DNA of 64,000 bases, taken from assembly GCA_035577545.1 (NCBI GenBank), contig DATLVI010000008.1, positions 1-64,000 on the forward strand, read 5' to 3'. Of this stretch, positions 40,711 to 49,332 are shown one piece after another. Each line of letters opens with the position of its first letter. Within the stretch, counting starts at the first letter, position 1. This stretch comes from Verrucomicrobiia bacterium. GTDB lineage: Bacteria; Verrucomicrobiota; Verrucomicrobiia; Palsa-1439. The position numbers were made by a program, and so were the translations under genes. The notes beneath the pieces were generated by a model that was given only the letters and a program-made list of their open reading frames with translations, had not been told where the DNA came from and searched no databases.

Positions 40711-41168
40711 GACGATCTCCTGGCAACGGCGGTGAAGGTGAATAGTGGACGCACGAGGACGACCTTCTGGGGGCTAGCCAGTTCTACTTCCCACCGCCAC
40801 GCGTTGACGCGCTGACGCGAGTCACTCGAGATTGTGGAAGCCTTCACTTGTTTGAGCACAACCGTCCGCGTTGCACCCGTCTGCCGCCAGACAGCGCCGT
40901 TCGTGAAGAGATAAGTGACTTCGCCAGAGTGCTGCGGAATCACCAGGCCATTCTCAATCGTGTGTGGCGGTGCAATGGCGGCGCGGACGTCCTCGCGCCA
41001 ATGTTCGCCGCCACGCAGGGCGCGGGTGATGTCGTCGGCATTGCGGCGAAGGTTGCGCGTGTGCTGATCGTAACGGTAATAGGCCACGAAGGAGAGATTC
41101 AGAACGACCGCGAACACGGCAATATAGACGAGGCATTCGACCAGCGAATACCCGCGTTCCGACTTCAT
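40707..41168 (-). CDS. Prepilin-like minor pilin (GspJ/I-like)
   Basis: A 153-residue protein with the class III prepilin signature MKSERG-YSLVECLVYIAVFAV: cleavage after Gly, Glu at position 5. The hydrophobic helix is followed by a small beta-rich domain (VIPQHSGEVTYLFTNGAVW, RWEVELASPQKVVLVRPLF). Similar to minor pilins and GspJ. ATGA overlaps on both sides. It would be processed by a prepilin peptidase encoded elsewhere and polymerised by the neighbouring ATPase and platform proteins. Confidence 0.82.
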   Translation of the reverse strand: MKSERGYSLVECLVYIAVFAVVLNLSFVAYYRYDQHTRNLRRNADDITRALRGGEHWREDVRAAIAPPHTIENGLVIPQHSGEVTYLFTNGAVWRQTGATRTVVLKQVKASTISSDSRQRVNAWRWEVELASPQKVVLVRPLFTFTAVARRSS

Positions 41169-41530
41169 TGTCCCACCGCCTCTCGTACGAGGGGCGCTCC
41201 AAAGCGGGACTTTTCAGGCCGCCACTCCAACCGCAAATGTGGACCGTGCACGGTCAGGGTGAATTTGCCCGACGGCAGATGTTTTGCCGATTCGGCATGG
41301 ACGGTATACGCTGTCGTGCCTTCCGCAAAAGACCGCCATTCGCCGGCGGCGAGGACTTCCATTTCTCCGTCGATCGCTTCCATGGCCACGGCGCGCCAGT
41401 AATAAACGCGACACACATGCTGTTCGTCCACAAACGAGAGGCCTAGCGGCAGGAGAATCGTGACGAGAATGGCCAGGGCCGTCATCATCTCGATCATCAT
41501 CGAACCGCGCTCGTGTCGACACCGGTTCAC
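41165..41530 (-). CDS. Prepilin-like minor pilin (GspI-like)
   Basis: A 121-residue protein, start MNRCRHERG-SMMIEMMTALAILVT: basic leader, Gly cleavage site, Glu5, hydrophobic helix. A short beta domain follows (GTTAYTVHAESAKHLPSGKF, LTVHGPHLRLEW). The size and layout are those of GspI-type minor pilins. GTG start overlapping the upstream gene stop (GTGA), and an ATGA overlap downstream. Confidence 0.8.
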   Translation of the reverse strand: MNRCRHERGSMMIEMMTALAILVTILLPLGLSFVDEQHVCRVYYWRAVAMEAIDGEMEVLAAGEWRSFAEGTTAYTVHAESAKHLPSGKFTLTVHGPHLRLEWRPEKSRFGAPLVREAVGQ

Positions 41531-42675
41531 CAGAGGGCCTCACGTTGGATTAAGGCGATAATTGGTTGAAAGATGGCCAGGACAACGATGCTGACCAGGA
41601 CGCCATTGAGAATTATCAACACCGTCGAAAGCACTTGCGAAGCAGCTTGTTCCTGCTGGTAGGCTTTGGCATCCAAAGTATCGTGCCAACCTTGGAGTGA
41701 ACGTAAGAAGCCACCAGGGCCGTGCGCGGCGTTGGCGAGGCGCCACTGAAACTCTCCGGAGTCGTCGACAGCTCGAATAGCCCCGGTGAGTTTTTCACCC
41801 CCTTGCAAGTGTTCAATTACCCGTTGGGAGCGAGTCACGAAAACATAATTGGCCGTGCTCCGTGCCGCGAGTCTTACAGCTTCCGACTCGGGTACCCCGG
41901 TATCGAGAAGAATGGCCAGGATGGCGGAAAAGTCGCGTTGCATTCGCTTGCGGCGCCACGGCAGACGGAAGAGCCATTGATCGCAGAGAGCTTTGATTGT
42001 GCGCGAATAAGCGGAGGGCCATCGCCGGCGCGCCCGACCCAGAAGGAGTACCAGGAAACCCAGTACTGCGGCAAATACGCTGAACCCCAAGAGCGCCTTA
42101 GCATAGGTGATAACCATCAGGGTAGCGATGGGCAGGGGTCCTGTTTCCAGCAGGTCATGAAAAATTCCCTGGAATTTTGGAATGATGACGATGCAAAGGA
42201 AGAGCACGACCGCCAGCAATGGCAACAACGGAGAAAAAACCGGAAGGTAATTGAACGCTCCCATCGCGCGCGAAGGACCGGCACTCAGTGTGTCGCGACA
42301 GGCAGGCAATACTTTACGGATGTCGCCCAGGCGCTCGCCGGCCTGCAACATTGCCGCCACCGGTTCCGGAAGGAACATCGGCGTCGACTCCAGGGCGTGC
42401 CCCAATGAAGCTCCATCCCGAATGCGCCGGGCAATCTGATGGAACTCTTCTCCAATAATTTTGTCTCCCGTCGCGGCAACTTCAACGACCGTGTTTTCTG
42501 GGCTACGCCCTTGCGCCAATCCCATTTCCAGCAGATCGAGAAACGTGTGTGCCGCTTCGCGTCGGCGCATGGGGGCCACGATGAAACACTTTGCTGCCAG
42601 CAGCAGGACAATTCCGGGTACCACCCACAGGGCGGATTGGACTGCAAACCCGATCAAGAAGGCAGATAAATTCAC
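41527..42675 (-). CDS. GspF/PilC-type inner-membrane platform protein (second copy)
   Basis: A 382-residue protein with the duplicated T2SSF layout: first half LLEMGLAQGRSPENTVVEVA and MLQAGERLGDIRKVLPACRDTL, a membrane segment (LLPLLAVVLFLCIVIIPKF), a second membrane segment, then DFSAILAILLDTGVPESEAVRLA and a final helix. Unusual in having a strong N-terminal membrane helix (FAVQSALWVVPGIVLLLAAKCF). GTG start with GGGAG 8 bp upstream. It is clearly diverged from the GspF upstream (42746-43768), so not a recent tandem duplicate. Confidence 0.88.
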   Translation of the reverse strand: MNLSAFLIGFAVQSALWVVPGIVLLLAAKCFIVAPMRRREAAHTFLDLLEMGLAQGRSPENTVVEVAATGDKIIGEEFHQIARRIRDGASLGHALESTPMFLPEPVAAMLQAGERLGDIRKVLPACRDTLSAGPSRAMGAFNYLPVFSPLLPLLAVVLFLCIVIIPKFQGIFHDLLETGPLPIATLMVITYAKALLGFSVFAAVLGFLVLLLGRARRRWPSAYSRTIKALCDQWLFRLPWRRKRMQRDFSAILAILLDTGVPESEAVRLAARSTANYVFVTRSQRVIEHLQGGEKLTGAIRAVDDSGEFQWRLANAAHGPGGFLRSLQGWHDTLDAKAYQQEQAASQVLSTVLIILNGVLVSIVVLAIFQPIIALIQREALW

Positions 42676-42745
42676 AAGCCAACTCCCAGTAGCGTGAGAG
42701 GAATCACTGAGCGCATAGATTGTGGCGACCGTGTGAATCAGTCCG

Positions 42746-43768
42746 TTATCCCCCGAGCGCTCCGATTACGCTCATCAGCGGCATGAACCCGGCGAGGACA
42801 AACAGGAATACCTGTAGGCAAATCGCCAGGCCCATGATTATGACCGATGCCGGCAGCACCGCGTAGAGAAACGCTTCCATCCGGTAGGCGGTTCGCTGCC
42901 GATAAATCTCTGCGGCTTGCCGGAAGCCTTCCGCCAACTCCTCGCGCGCGTTGCCGACGATCCAGAGGAACAAGGGAGGAAATACATGGCTTCCTGCCGT
43001 AACATCTCGAAACTGGGCGTGTCCATCACCGAGGCGCTGCTGCCAGCGTCCCAGTTCGGCCCCGGCTGGCGAGCCTTCTTCCAGGTCGCGAAGGAGCGTG
43101 ATGGATTGATTCAACGTGCAGCCGCCCTGTAGCATGATTTGCATTGCCGAGGCACATTGCCAGAGGCTCGCCTCCCGAAAGGTTGGCAGCAGCCAGCGCC
43201 ATTTCTGGCGCATCGATGGAAGAGAGACCGTCACTGCCGCAGCAATGAATGCCGCGGCGAAGACGAAAACAGGCGTCCAGAATATGGCAATACCGTGTTC
43301 CATGTAAAACTGCGTAAGCCCGGGTAACGACTTGCCCTCGAGCAGATCGCGGTTGATGTCCTCGAACCCGCTGCGCATCACCCCCAACACAATCGCCATC
43401 ACAATCGAGGCGCAGAGCAAACCGGCGAGCAAGATGACCGGGTAAACCATCAACCCCTTCAGACGGGTCCAAATCAGATTGCCAGACCGGTAATAGTCGG
43501 CCACCAGCGTCAGTACGCCAGGCAGGTCGTTGCTCTGGATGCCGACCCGAATCATCTGGACGTAGAAGGGTGGTAATTTGCGCGCGGCGAGCGCTTGGTT
43601 GACGGGGACGCCATTGGCGAGGTCGGCGCGGAGTTTCTCGAGTTCCTCCCGCAGATCGCCATGGCGCATGGAAGAGCAGAGCTGGCCGAGGGCGCTTTCG
43701 AGCGGGATGCCATCGCGCAACATCGCGGACAACTGCTGGTTGAAGAAGGCGAATTCGTCCAGGTTCAT
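42746..43768 (-). CDS. GspF/PilC-type inner-membrane platform protein (first copy)
   Basis: A 340-residue T2SSF protein: FFNQQLSAMLRDGIPLESALGQL and MIRVGIQSNDLPGVLTLVADYY in the first cytosolic domain, three membrane segments, and the second domain QCASAMQIMLQGGCTLNQSI. This domain pair docks onto the secretion ATPase. Its ATG overlaps the ATPase gene stop (ATGA). Confidence 0.9.
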   Translation of the reverse strand: MNLDEFAFFNQQLSAMLRDGIPLESALGQLCSSMRHGDLREELEKLRADLANGVPVNQALAARKLPPFYVQMIRVGIQSNDLPGVLTLVADYYRSGNLIWTRLKGLMVYPVILLAGLLCASIVMAIVLGVMRSGFEDINRDLLEGKSLPGLTQFYMEHGIAIFWTPVFVFAAAFIAAAVTVSLPSMRQKWRWLLPTFREASLWQCASAMQIMLQGGCTLNQSITLLRDLEEGSPAGAELGRWQQRLGDGHAQFRDVTAGSHVFPPLFLWIVGNAREELAEGFRQAAEIYRQRTAYRMEAFLYAVLPASVIIMGLAICLQVFLFVLAGFMPLMSVIGALGG

Positions 43769-44829
43769 GTGCCCAGTACCCTTCGGAGTTCTGCGTCATT
43801 AGTGATACCGCGTTCCACCAAACCGCGGCCGGCGGCTTCGAGCGAGCCTGACGGCGTGATCGCCGCCAGGTCGTGAGTGCGCAGCCGCTCGCGCATCGGC
43901 TCGTCCATCTTCACGCATTCGACCAACGGTGCGCGGCCCTTGTAGCCGGTGCGCAGACACGACTCGCAGCCGTCGCCGCGACAAGTCGGGCAGAGTCGGC
44001 GTATTAAGCGTTGATTGAGAACCAGCCCAACCACAGAGGCGATAGCGAAATGGTCCGGGCACATCACCAGCAGGCGTTCGAACACGCCGCGGCATGAGCC
44101 GGCGTGCAAGGTGGAGATCACGAGATGCCCGGTGAGCGCAGCCCGTACGGCGATGTTGGCGGTCTCTTCATCGCGAATTTCCCCGATGACCAGGACTTGC
44201 GGGTCCTGCCGCAACAAATGGCGCGCCGCTTTCGAAAACGTCAGGCCGCGCGCGTCGTTGATTTCCGTCTGCATCACACCAGATACGATCTGCTCGACGG
44301 GATCTTCGACAGTGATGATGTGCCGCCCGCCGAGGTCCAGCAACTGCCGCAGACAGGCGTAAATGGTTGTTGTCTTGCCGGTGCCCGCCGGACCCGTCAA
44401 CAACAGCAGGCCTGCGGTTTGCCGGAGAAACGTCTCCAGTTCCGTGCAAACCGTTTCGGGAAAATCCAGCTCGTGCAGGGTGGGCGCTGTGAAGTCGCTG
44501 AATAATCGCAAGACGATTTTCTCGCCGGTGACCGTAGGGTAGGTCGCCACGCGGATGTCATGGTGGCCACCGACATCGCTCTTGTCGATACGCCCGTCCT
44601 GCGGCAGCGAATCCTGATACGTCTTGAGACGCGCGAGGAACTTGATGCGGCCAAAAACGTGGTCGGCCAGGTCGGTGGGAATGTCCGAGACGGCTGTGAC
44701 GATGCCATCCAGACGAAAAGCGACCTGGGTTGCGTCGGCGCGCTTCTGCAGATGAATGTCGCTGGCATTCGCACGCTCGGCCTGTTGGATCAGGCTCTCC
44801 AACACCTTCGGTGCCGAGTGGTCAGCCAC
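43765..44829 (-). CDS. Short GspE/PilB-type secretion ATPase
   Basis: A 354-residue ATPase, much shorter than the 576-residue GspE at 53736 because the N-terminal N1 domain is missing. Arginine-rich N2 start ASDIHLQKRADATQVAFRLDG; Walker A LLLTGPAGTGKTTTIYACL; Asp box IITVEDPVEQIVSG; Walker B QDPQVLVIGEIRDEETA; His box LTGHLVISTLHAGS; zinc-binding C4 (CPTCRGDGCESC). GTG start. The same frame is open upstream to about 44890 (NSLEANRRAFCLDGI before the GTG), so the true start may be non-standard or altered. First gene of the minus-strand pseudopilus operon. Confidence 0.9.
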   Translation of the reverse strand: MADHSAPKVLESLIQQAERANASDIHLQKRADATQVAFRLDGIVTAVSDIPTDLADHVFGRIKFLARLKTYQDSLPQDGRIDKSDVGGHHDIRVATYPTVTGEKIVLRLFSDFTAPTLHELDFPETVCTELETFLRQTAGLLLLTGPAGTGKTTTIYACLRQLLDLGGRHIITVEDPVEQIVSGVMQTEINDARGLTFSKAARHLLRQDPQVLVIGEIRDEETANIAVRAALTGHLVISTLHAGSCRGVFERLLVMCPDHFAIASVVGLVLNQRLIRRLCPTCRGDGCESCLRTGYKGRAPLVECVKMDEPMRERLRTHDLAAITPSGSLEAAGRGLVERGITNDAELRRVLGT

Positions 44830-44994
44830 GATTCCATCCAGGCAGAAAGCCCGCCGATTCGCCTCTAATGAATTGAGCCATCGTCACGACGCGTCTCCCT
44901 TTCGTAAGAATTTGACAAGCCCAACGAACAATCGTCACGCGCAAACGGGTAATTTCATTGACCGCGTCGGCAAAGTTCTCCATCACTTAACGGT
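44830..44994. promoter_or_regulatory. Divergent promoter region between the pseudopilus operon and the MFS gene
   Basis: A 165-bp gap between divergent genes, so both promoters should lie here. On the minus strand, AAAGGGAG at about 44902 precedes a 21-codon frame (GTG, MTMAQFIRGESAG...) that ends at a TGA overlapping the ATPase start (GTGGCTGA). I see no clear -10/-35 pair. Confidence 0.35.
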
Positions 44995-46350
44995 GTGACG
45001 GTCGAGAACCCAACAAAGATGCCCGCCGGGGTGGGGAATGCGTATTTGTTCCAGGTGTTCAATACGGTGTCGTTTACCATCGTGTTGGCCACGCCGATGA
45101 TCCTCTATTTCAAGAGGCTCGGCGCATCGGCCACGGTGCTGGGAATCGTGCTGGCGTTGCCGCAACTGATGAATATCCTGCAGATTCCCGCCGCGCGGTT
45201 CGTAGAGAGCATGGGTTATCGGGCGTTTGTGCTGCGCGGCTGGACGTTGCGGGCGGCGTTTATTTTAGCGATGGCGGGCGTGGCGCTGTTGCCGGAAAAG
45301 TTCAATTCCCTCACACGCATTGCACTGATGTTGTTTCTGTTGTTCGCCTACAACGCGTCACGGGGCATTTCGTTGTGCGGCTTTCTGCCGTGGATCACGC
45401 AATGGATACCCGAGGAAGTGCGGGGGCGTTATGTTTCGCGCGACCAAATGTCCAGTGCGCTGGCGACTCTGGGTACGATGATCCTTGCCGCGTTCTATTT
45501 GCGTCCACCAGAAACCAATTATGCGTACGGGCTGTTATTCTTTGCCAGTTTCGTCACTGCGATCATCAGTCTCTGGTTTTTGCGTCGCATTCCCGACGTC
45601 CCTGTGCCGCCGTCCTCCGAGAACCACGAAAGGGTGCCCTACAAGGAAATGCTCCTTCACCCACCGTTCTTCAGATTGCTCGTGTACAATGCCGTCTTCC
45701 TGGTCGCCCAAGCGGGTAGCGGCGTGTTTTGGATCCCGTTTCTTCGCGATTCCTTCGCGGCAACCGACTCACTAATTTTGGGCATGATGGTGTTGTCGAG
45801 CGCGGTGTCCGTCATTTGCTTGTGGGCATTTGGTCATCTTGTGGATCGGGTAGGGAGCCGTCCGCTCCTGGGTCTGTCGACGCTGATTTTCGTCCTGCAC
45901 CTGAGTTGCTGGTGTTCGGTGGCTGCGCGGATCCTGCCATTTACATTCCCGACGATTTTCGTGATCCAGTTCACCGCCGCAATCAGCATCTCGCTTTTCA
46001 ACCTCGCGAATACACGGCTGGTCATGGCCACCGTGCCGCCGATGGGACGCAGCCATTTCTTCGCCTTGTACACCGTGGTGACAAGTCTTGTGCTCGGGGT
46101 GTTCCCAGTCCTTTGGGGCATCCTGTTGGATACGCTGGCGGGTTGGGAAGCCTCGTGGTCGCAATGGCAGTGGAACCAGTACAGCGTGTCGTACGCCGCC
46201 GCGGCTATTATTACGGTTGTGGCGTTGGTGTTTCGCAACCGGCTGTCCGAGCCGCGCGCCATGACGACGGACGCGTTTCTTCGGGAACTATTCATCGAAA
46301 CCCCCAGCCGCGCTGTCAGCCGCCTTCTGGCGCGCCGTCCGCCTTCATGA
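44995..46350 (+). CDS. MFS transporter
   Basis: A 451-residue protein with 12 membrane helices. The MFS loop between helices 2 and 3 is recognisable only weakly (RFVESMGYRAFVLRGW), and the helix 8-9 loop is GHLVDRVGSRPLLGLSTL. WITQWIPEEVRGRYVSRDQM after helix 4 is also MFS-like. Substrate unknown. GTG start at 44995 with no strong ribosome site; an ATG nine codons in (KMPAGVGN) is an alternative. Followed by hisH after 48 bp, but a functional link is not implied. Confidence 0.85.
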   Translation: MTVENPTKMPAGVGNAYLFQVFNTVSFTIVLATPMILYFKRLGASATVLGIVLALPQLMNILQIPAARFVESMGYRAFVLRGWTLRAAFILAMAGVALLPEKFNSLTRIALMLFLLFAYNASRGISLCGFLPWITQWIPEEVRGRYVSRDQMSSALATLGTMILAAFYLRPPETNYAYGLLFFASFVTAIISLWFLRRIPDVPVPPSSENHERVPYKEMLLHPPFFRLLVYNAVFLVAQAGSGVFWIPFLRDSFAATDSLILGMMVLSSAVSVICLWAFGHLVDRVGSRPLLGLSTLIFVLHLSCWCSVAARILPFTFPTIFVIQFTAAISISLFNLANTRLVMATVPPMGRSHFFALYTVVTSLVLGVFPVLWGILLDTLAGWEASWSQWQWNQYSVSYAAAAIITVVALVFRNRLSEPRAMTTDAFLRELFIETPSRAVSRLLARRPPS

Positions 46351-46398
46351 GCCGGGGCTTGCCCGACGCAGCAAATCTCCGATATTGTCCTCGGCTGG

Positions 46399-47019
46399 AT
46401 GATCGCACTCGTTGATTACGGGATGGGCAACCTGCGCAGCGTCGAGAAGGCGCTGGCGCGGGTGGGGGCTGACGTTCGCATCGTGAGCGACCGCAAGTCG
46501 GTGCTGGCGGCCGACGCGCTGGTGCTTCCCGGTGTCGGAGCGTTCGGCGATTGCATGGCCAACCTGAATAAGATCGGGTTGGTCGAGGCCATCAGCGAAT
46601 TCATCGCGACGAAACGCCCGTTCCTCGGCATCTGCCTCGGATTCCAGGCGCTCTTCGAATCCAGCGAGGAAGCGCCGGGCGTCAAAGGGTTCGCACTTTT
46701 TCCGGGCACCGTACCGCGCTTTGCGGTGAATGGGCTTAAAGTTCCGCACATGGGTTGGAACCAACTTCGCGTTCGGCAGGGCGATTGTCCTCTATTGAAA
46801 GATGTGGCGGATGGCAGCTATGTGTACTTCGTCCACAGCTATTATTGTAAGCCGAACAATGCGTCGGCTGTCTGCGGTACGACTGACTACGGCATCGAGT
46901 TTTGCTCCATGCTTTGGGCCGGGAATGTGTTCGCGACGCAGTTTCACCCGGAAAAATCGCAGGCGGTAGGTTTGAAGATGCTGGAGAATTTTGTGCGATT
47001 GGGGAAGGGCCAGTCTTGA
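46399..47019 (+). CDS. hisH: Imidazole glycerol phosphate synthase glutaminase subunit HisH
   Basis: A 206-residue class I glutamine amidotransferase that supplies ammonia to HisF in histidine synthesis. MIALVDYGMGNLRSVEKAL; nucleophile Cys in FLGICLGFQALF; His-Glu in ATQFHPEKSQ; oxyanion region LVLPGVGAFGDCM. Stop overlaps the hisA TTG start. HisF, its partner, is not adjacent in the window. Confidence 0.96.
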   Translation: MIALVDYGMGNLRSVEKALARVGADVRIVSDRKSVLAADALVLPGVGAFGDCMANLNKIGLVEAISEFIATKRPFLGICLGFQALFESSEEAPGVKGFALFPGTVPRFAVNGLKVPHMGWNQLRVRQGDCPLLKDVADGSYVYFVHSYYCKPNNASAVCGTTDYGIEFCSMLWAGNVFATQFHPEKSQAVGLKMLENFVRLGKGQS

Positions 47020-47747
47020 GCCGACCTTTTCTCATTTATCCGGCCATCGACCTGAAGGGTGGCAAGGTGGTGCGCCTGCAGCAGGGGCGCGCCGATGCGG
47101 TGACCGTTTACAGTGATGACCCGGCGGCGGTTGCCCGGCGCTGGGAAAACGAAGGGGCGCGCTACCTGCATGTCGTCGATCTTGACGGGGCCTTCGAAGG
47201 CGAACCGCGGAACTGGGACTGTGTACGAACGATCCTCAAAACCATTCAGATTCCCGTTCAACTCGGCGGCGGGATGCGCACGCAAGCGCAAATTGAGGAA
47301 GCCATGAAGATGGGCGTCACGCGCGTGGTCATTGGCACCAAGGCGTGCGAGTCGCCTGAATTCGTGCGGACGCTCGCGATGGATTTCGGTGCGCGTGTAG
47401 CCGTGGGTATCGATGCGCGGGACGGGTTTGTGGCTGTCAAGGGCTGGGTGGAACGCACGGAGCTGTCAGCGGTGGATTTTGCCCGGCAGATTGACCAACT
47501 CGGAGTGAAACACATCATTTGCACGGATATCGCCACCGATGGAACGCTGATGGGGCCGAATTACAGTGCAATCCGGGGCGTGTGCGCTGCCGTGAAGTGC
47601 TTCGTGATTGCCAGCGGCGGCGTGAGTACGACCGACGACGTTCGCCAACTCCAGAGCATGACAGAGGAATGCCGCAATCTTACCGGGGTAATTATCGGCA
47701 AAGCCCTCTACGACGGGCGCATCGACCTGAAGCAGATCGAGGCCTAA
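47016..47747 (+). CDS. hisA: ProFAR isomerase HisA
   Basis: A 243-residue TIM-barrel enzyme of histidine synthesis. FLIYPAIDLKGGKVVRLQQG with catalytic Asp; VQLGGGMRTQAQIEEA; TDIATDGTLMGPN; VIASGGVSTTDDV. Start: the frame opens at 46902 inside hisH, but a TTG at 47016, four bases overlapping the hisH stop and preceded by GGGGAAGGG, gives the normal family start and length. Confidence 0.95.
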   Translation: MSRPFLIYPAIDLKGGKVVRLQQGRADAVTVYSDDPAAVARRWENEGARYLHVVDLDGAFEGEPRNWDCVRTILKTIQIPVQLGGGMRTQAQIEEAMKMGVTRVVIGTKACESPEFVRTLAMDFGARVAVGIDARDGFVAVKGWVERTELSAVDFARQIDQLGVKHIICTDIATDGTLMGPNYSAIRGVCAAVKCFVIASGGVSTTDDVRQLQSMTEECRNLTGVIIGKALYDGRIDLKQIEA

Positions 47748-47752
47748 ACGAC

Positions 47753-47783
47753 AAACGCGCCGCCAGAGAGTGGCAGCGCGTTT
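47753..47783. terminator. Terminator hairpin between hisA and the convergent secreted-protein gene
   Basis: Thirteen-bp stem with one G-U type pair: AAACGCGCCGCCA (47753-47765), loop GAGAG, TGGCAGCGCGTTT (47771-47783). T-rich on both sides, so it may serve both strands. Confidence 0.65.
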
Positions 47784-47816
47784 GCGAGAGCCGAACCAAT
47801 GGATGGTTTTTGCCCG

Positions 47817-48857
47817 TTAGGGCATATCGCCCTGCAAGTGGACATTGTCAAATGCATCCCGGATCTGAACAATGTGTCCGGAGAGATCACCGACATCGCG
47901 GGCTTGTACCGGCACTGGATCGCCGGTTTTCGGCAGCGGATCGCCGAATTGAGTGTCGCGAACAAACGTGGCGGTTGAACCGAGGTTCTTCTGGGTCATG
48001 TTGTCCACCGGGAGCATGACGGTCATGTTGTGGTTGGTCGTGTTGGCAATGAAGAGGGTGTATTGCTGGCCAGGAGTCAGGTTTGACGCACGGATCTTTA
48101 GTTCCGAACGGCCGCTGTTCCCGTTAAAGCTGATGTTCATCATGCCCACAGCATTCGGACTGGCATCGCCAATAGCGACCAAGCTGCCGTGTCGATGATA
48201 GCTCCGCGCGCCTAGATCTGTGGTCAAGGAGTAGAGCGGCGCCCAAAGTGTCGAGAAAACGAGCCCGGTCTGACCAGGGTTCGGGATCACGATGCCGTCG
48301 AGGATGTTCGTTACATCGCCAACGATATTCGTCACCCCCATGACAATGTTCGTTGTGCCGGCGATAATGTTTGTAAAGATGGTTGTGACACTGGGGATGT
48401 CTGGTTGCGAAACGTCAACTGACGTATTGTCTAGCTGTGTCAAGTCTCCGACGAAAGGAAGAAAATCCGGAGGGGCCTCGCCCAAACCGACCAGCCTGCG
48501 CGACCAAGTGCCCTTCTTGATACCTGTGCGAGCCAAGGGAGGCAAGTCCGCGCCCCCGACACCGTTGGTCGTAAAACTGGGCTCGTCACGAATAAAGAGG
48601 GTGAAATTATCCTGTCCCAATTTGGTGACATTGACTAGAAATGTCTCCTTCCCATTCGAGTCGATCATCGTCACTACGGAACCGACCGCACTGCGTGGTG
48701 ACAGGTCAGCGGTTCGCCGCAATTGGCTGCGGGCAATCAGGGTTCCGCCGGCGGCGCGAGCCGAACGGGTGGAAAAGATGAATAGGGACACGCCTACGGC
48801 GACCAGGCTGCCCGTGAGAATAATCGACCAAGTCTTCAGCGTTCTGTTCTTAAGCAT
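47817..48857 (-). CDS. Large secreted protein with TNI/TNIV heptad-like repeats
   Basis: A 346-residue exported protein. ATG at 48857 has AAGGAG 8 bp upstream; the frame extends to 49025 without a site. Signal peptide at about 1-35 (WSIILTGSLVAVGVSLFIF, ending ARA-AGG). The middle has a striking repeat: TNIIAGTTNIVMG, VTNIVGDVTNILDG, that is four TNI-x-x-G heptads in a row. The rest is beta-rich with Gly/Asn turns. No known domain identified; an adhesin or surface-layer type role is possible. Convergent with hisA through the hairpin at 47753. Confidence 0.75.
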   Translation of the reverse strand: MLKNRTLKTWSIILTGSLVAVGVSLFIFSTRSARAAGGTLIARSQLRRTADLSPRSAVGSVVTMIDSNGKETFLVNVTKLGQDNFTLFIRDEPSFTTNGVGGADLPPLARTGIKKGTWSRRLVGLGEAPPDFLPFVGDLTQLDNTSVDVSQPDIPSVTTIFTNIIAGTTNIVMGVTNIVGDVTNILDGIVIPNPGQTGLVFSTLWAPLYSLTTDLGARSYHRHGSLVAIGDASPNAVGMMNISFNGNSGRSELKIRASNLTPGQQYTLFIANTTNHNMTVMLPVDNMTQKNLGSTATFVRDTQFGDPLPKTGDPVPVQARDVGDLSGHIVQIRDAFDNVHLQGDMP

Positions 48858-49014
48858 CACTGCATCTCCTTGTTTACGAGGCCGGCGGTTGCAACACATT
48901 CTCAACGGCGAGACTGTATGATAATCGCGGCCAACACTGCAAGTACAGAAAGATTTGTGCCAATTGCGGGGGTTCGCTGGACAAATAATGGGTGCATCGG
49001 GTAGGGTGGCGACC

Positions 49015-49329
49015 ATGCAAAACACCGCGATTGAGATTTGGGTTTATGGCGTGATCATGATTCTCGGGGGCATCATGGGATTCGTCAAAGTGGGGAGCAA
49101 AGCATCGCTAATATCGGGGGTGGGCATGGGGTTGGCTTTGCTGGCCAGCGGTTTTGGCGTTTGGCGTGGTTCGGGCGATAGTCTCGCGGTGGCGCTGGTC
49201 ATTGCGGCGTTGCTCGTGGTGATTTTCGCGATTCGTTACGCAAAGACACGGCGGTTCATGCCCGGCGGGATGTTGGCGGTCTTGAGCCTGGCAGCCGTCG
49301 TGGTCTTCGGGTTGGCGTGGAAGAAGTAG
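49015..49329 (+). CDS. TMEM14/UPF0136-like membrane protein
   Basis: A 104-residue protein with four short membrane helices (IWVYGVIMILGGIMGFVKVGS, GVGMGLALLASGFGVW, ALVIAALLVVIFAIRY, GGMLAVLSLAAVVVFGLAW). The G-x-M-G-F-V-K-x-G-S start and Gly/Ala helices fit the TMEM14 family (PF03647), small proteins of unclear function in bacteria. ATG at 49015 is preferred over the upstream frame opening at 48955. Four bp before the helicase gene. Confidence 0.7.
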   Translation: MQNTAIEIWVYGVIMILGGIMGFVKVGSKASLISGVGMGLALLASGFGVWRGSGDSLAVALVIAALLVVIFAIRYAKTRRFMPGGMLAVLSLAAVVVFGLAWKK

Positions 49330-49332
49330 CCG

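Noticed and set aside
44015-44868. Plus-strand frames opposite the short secretion ATPase
   Set aside because: Antisense shadows; the minus strand carries Walker A, Asp, His and zinc motifs in one frame.
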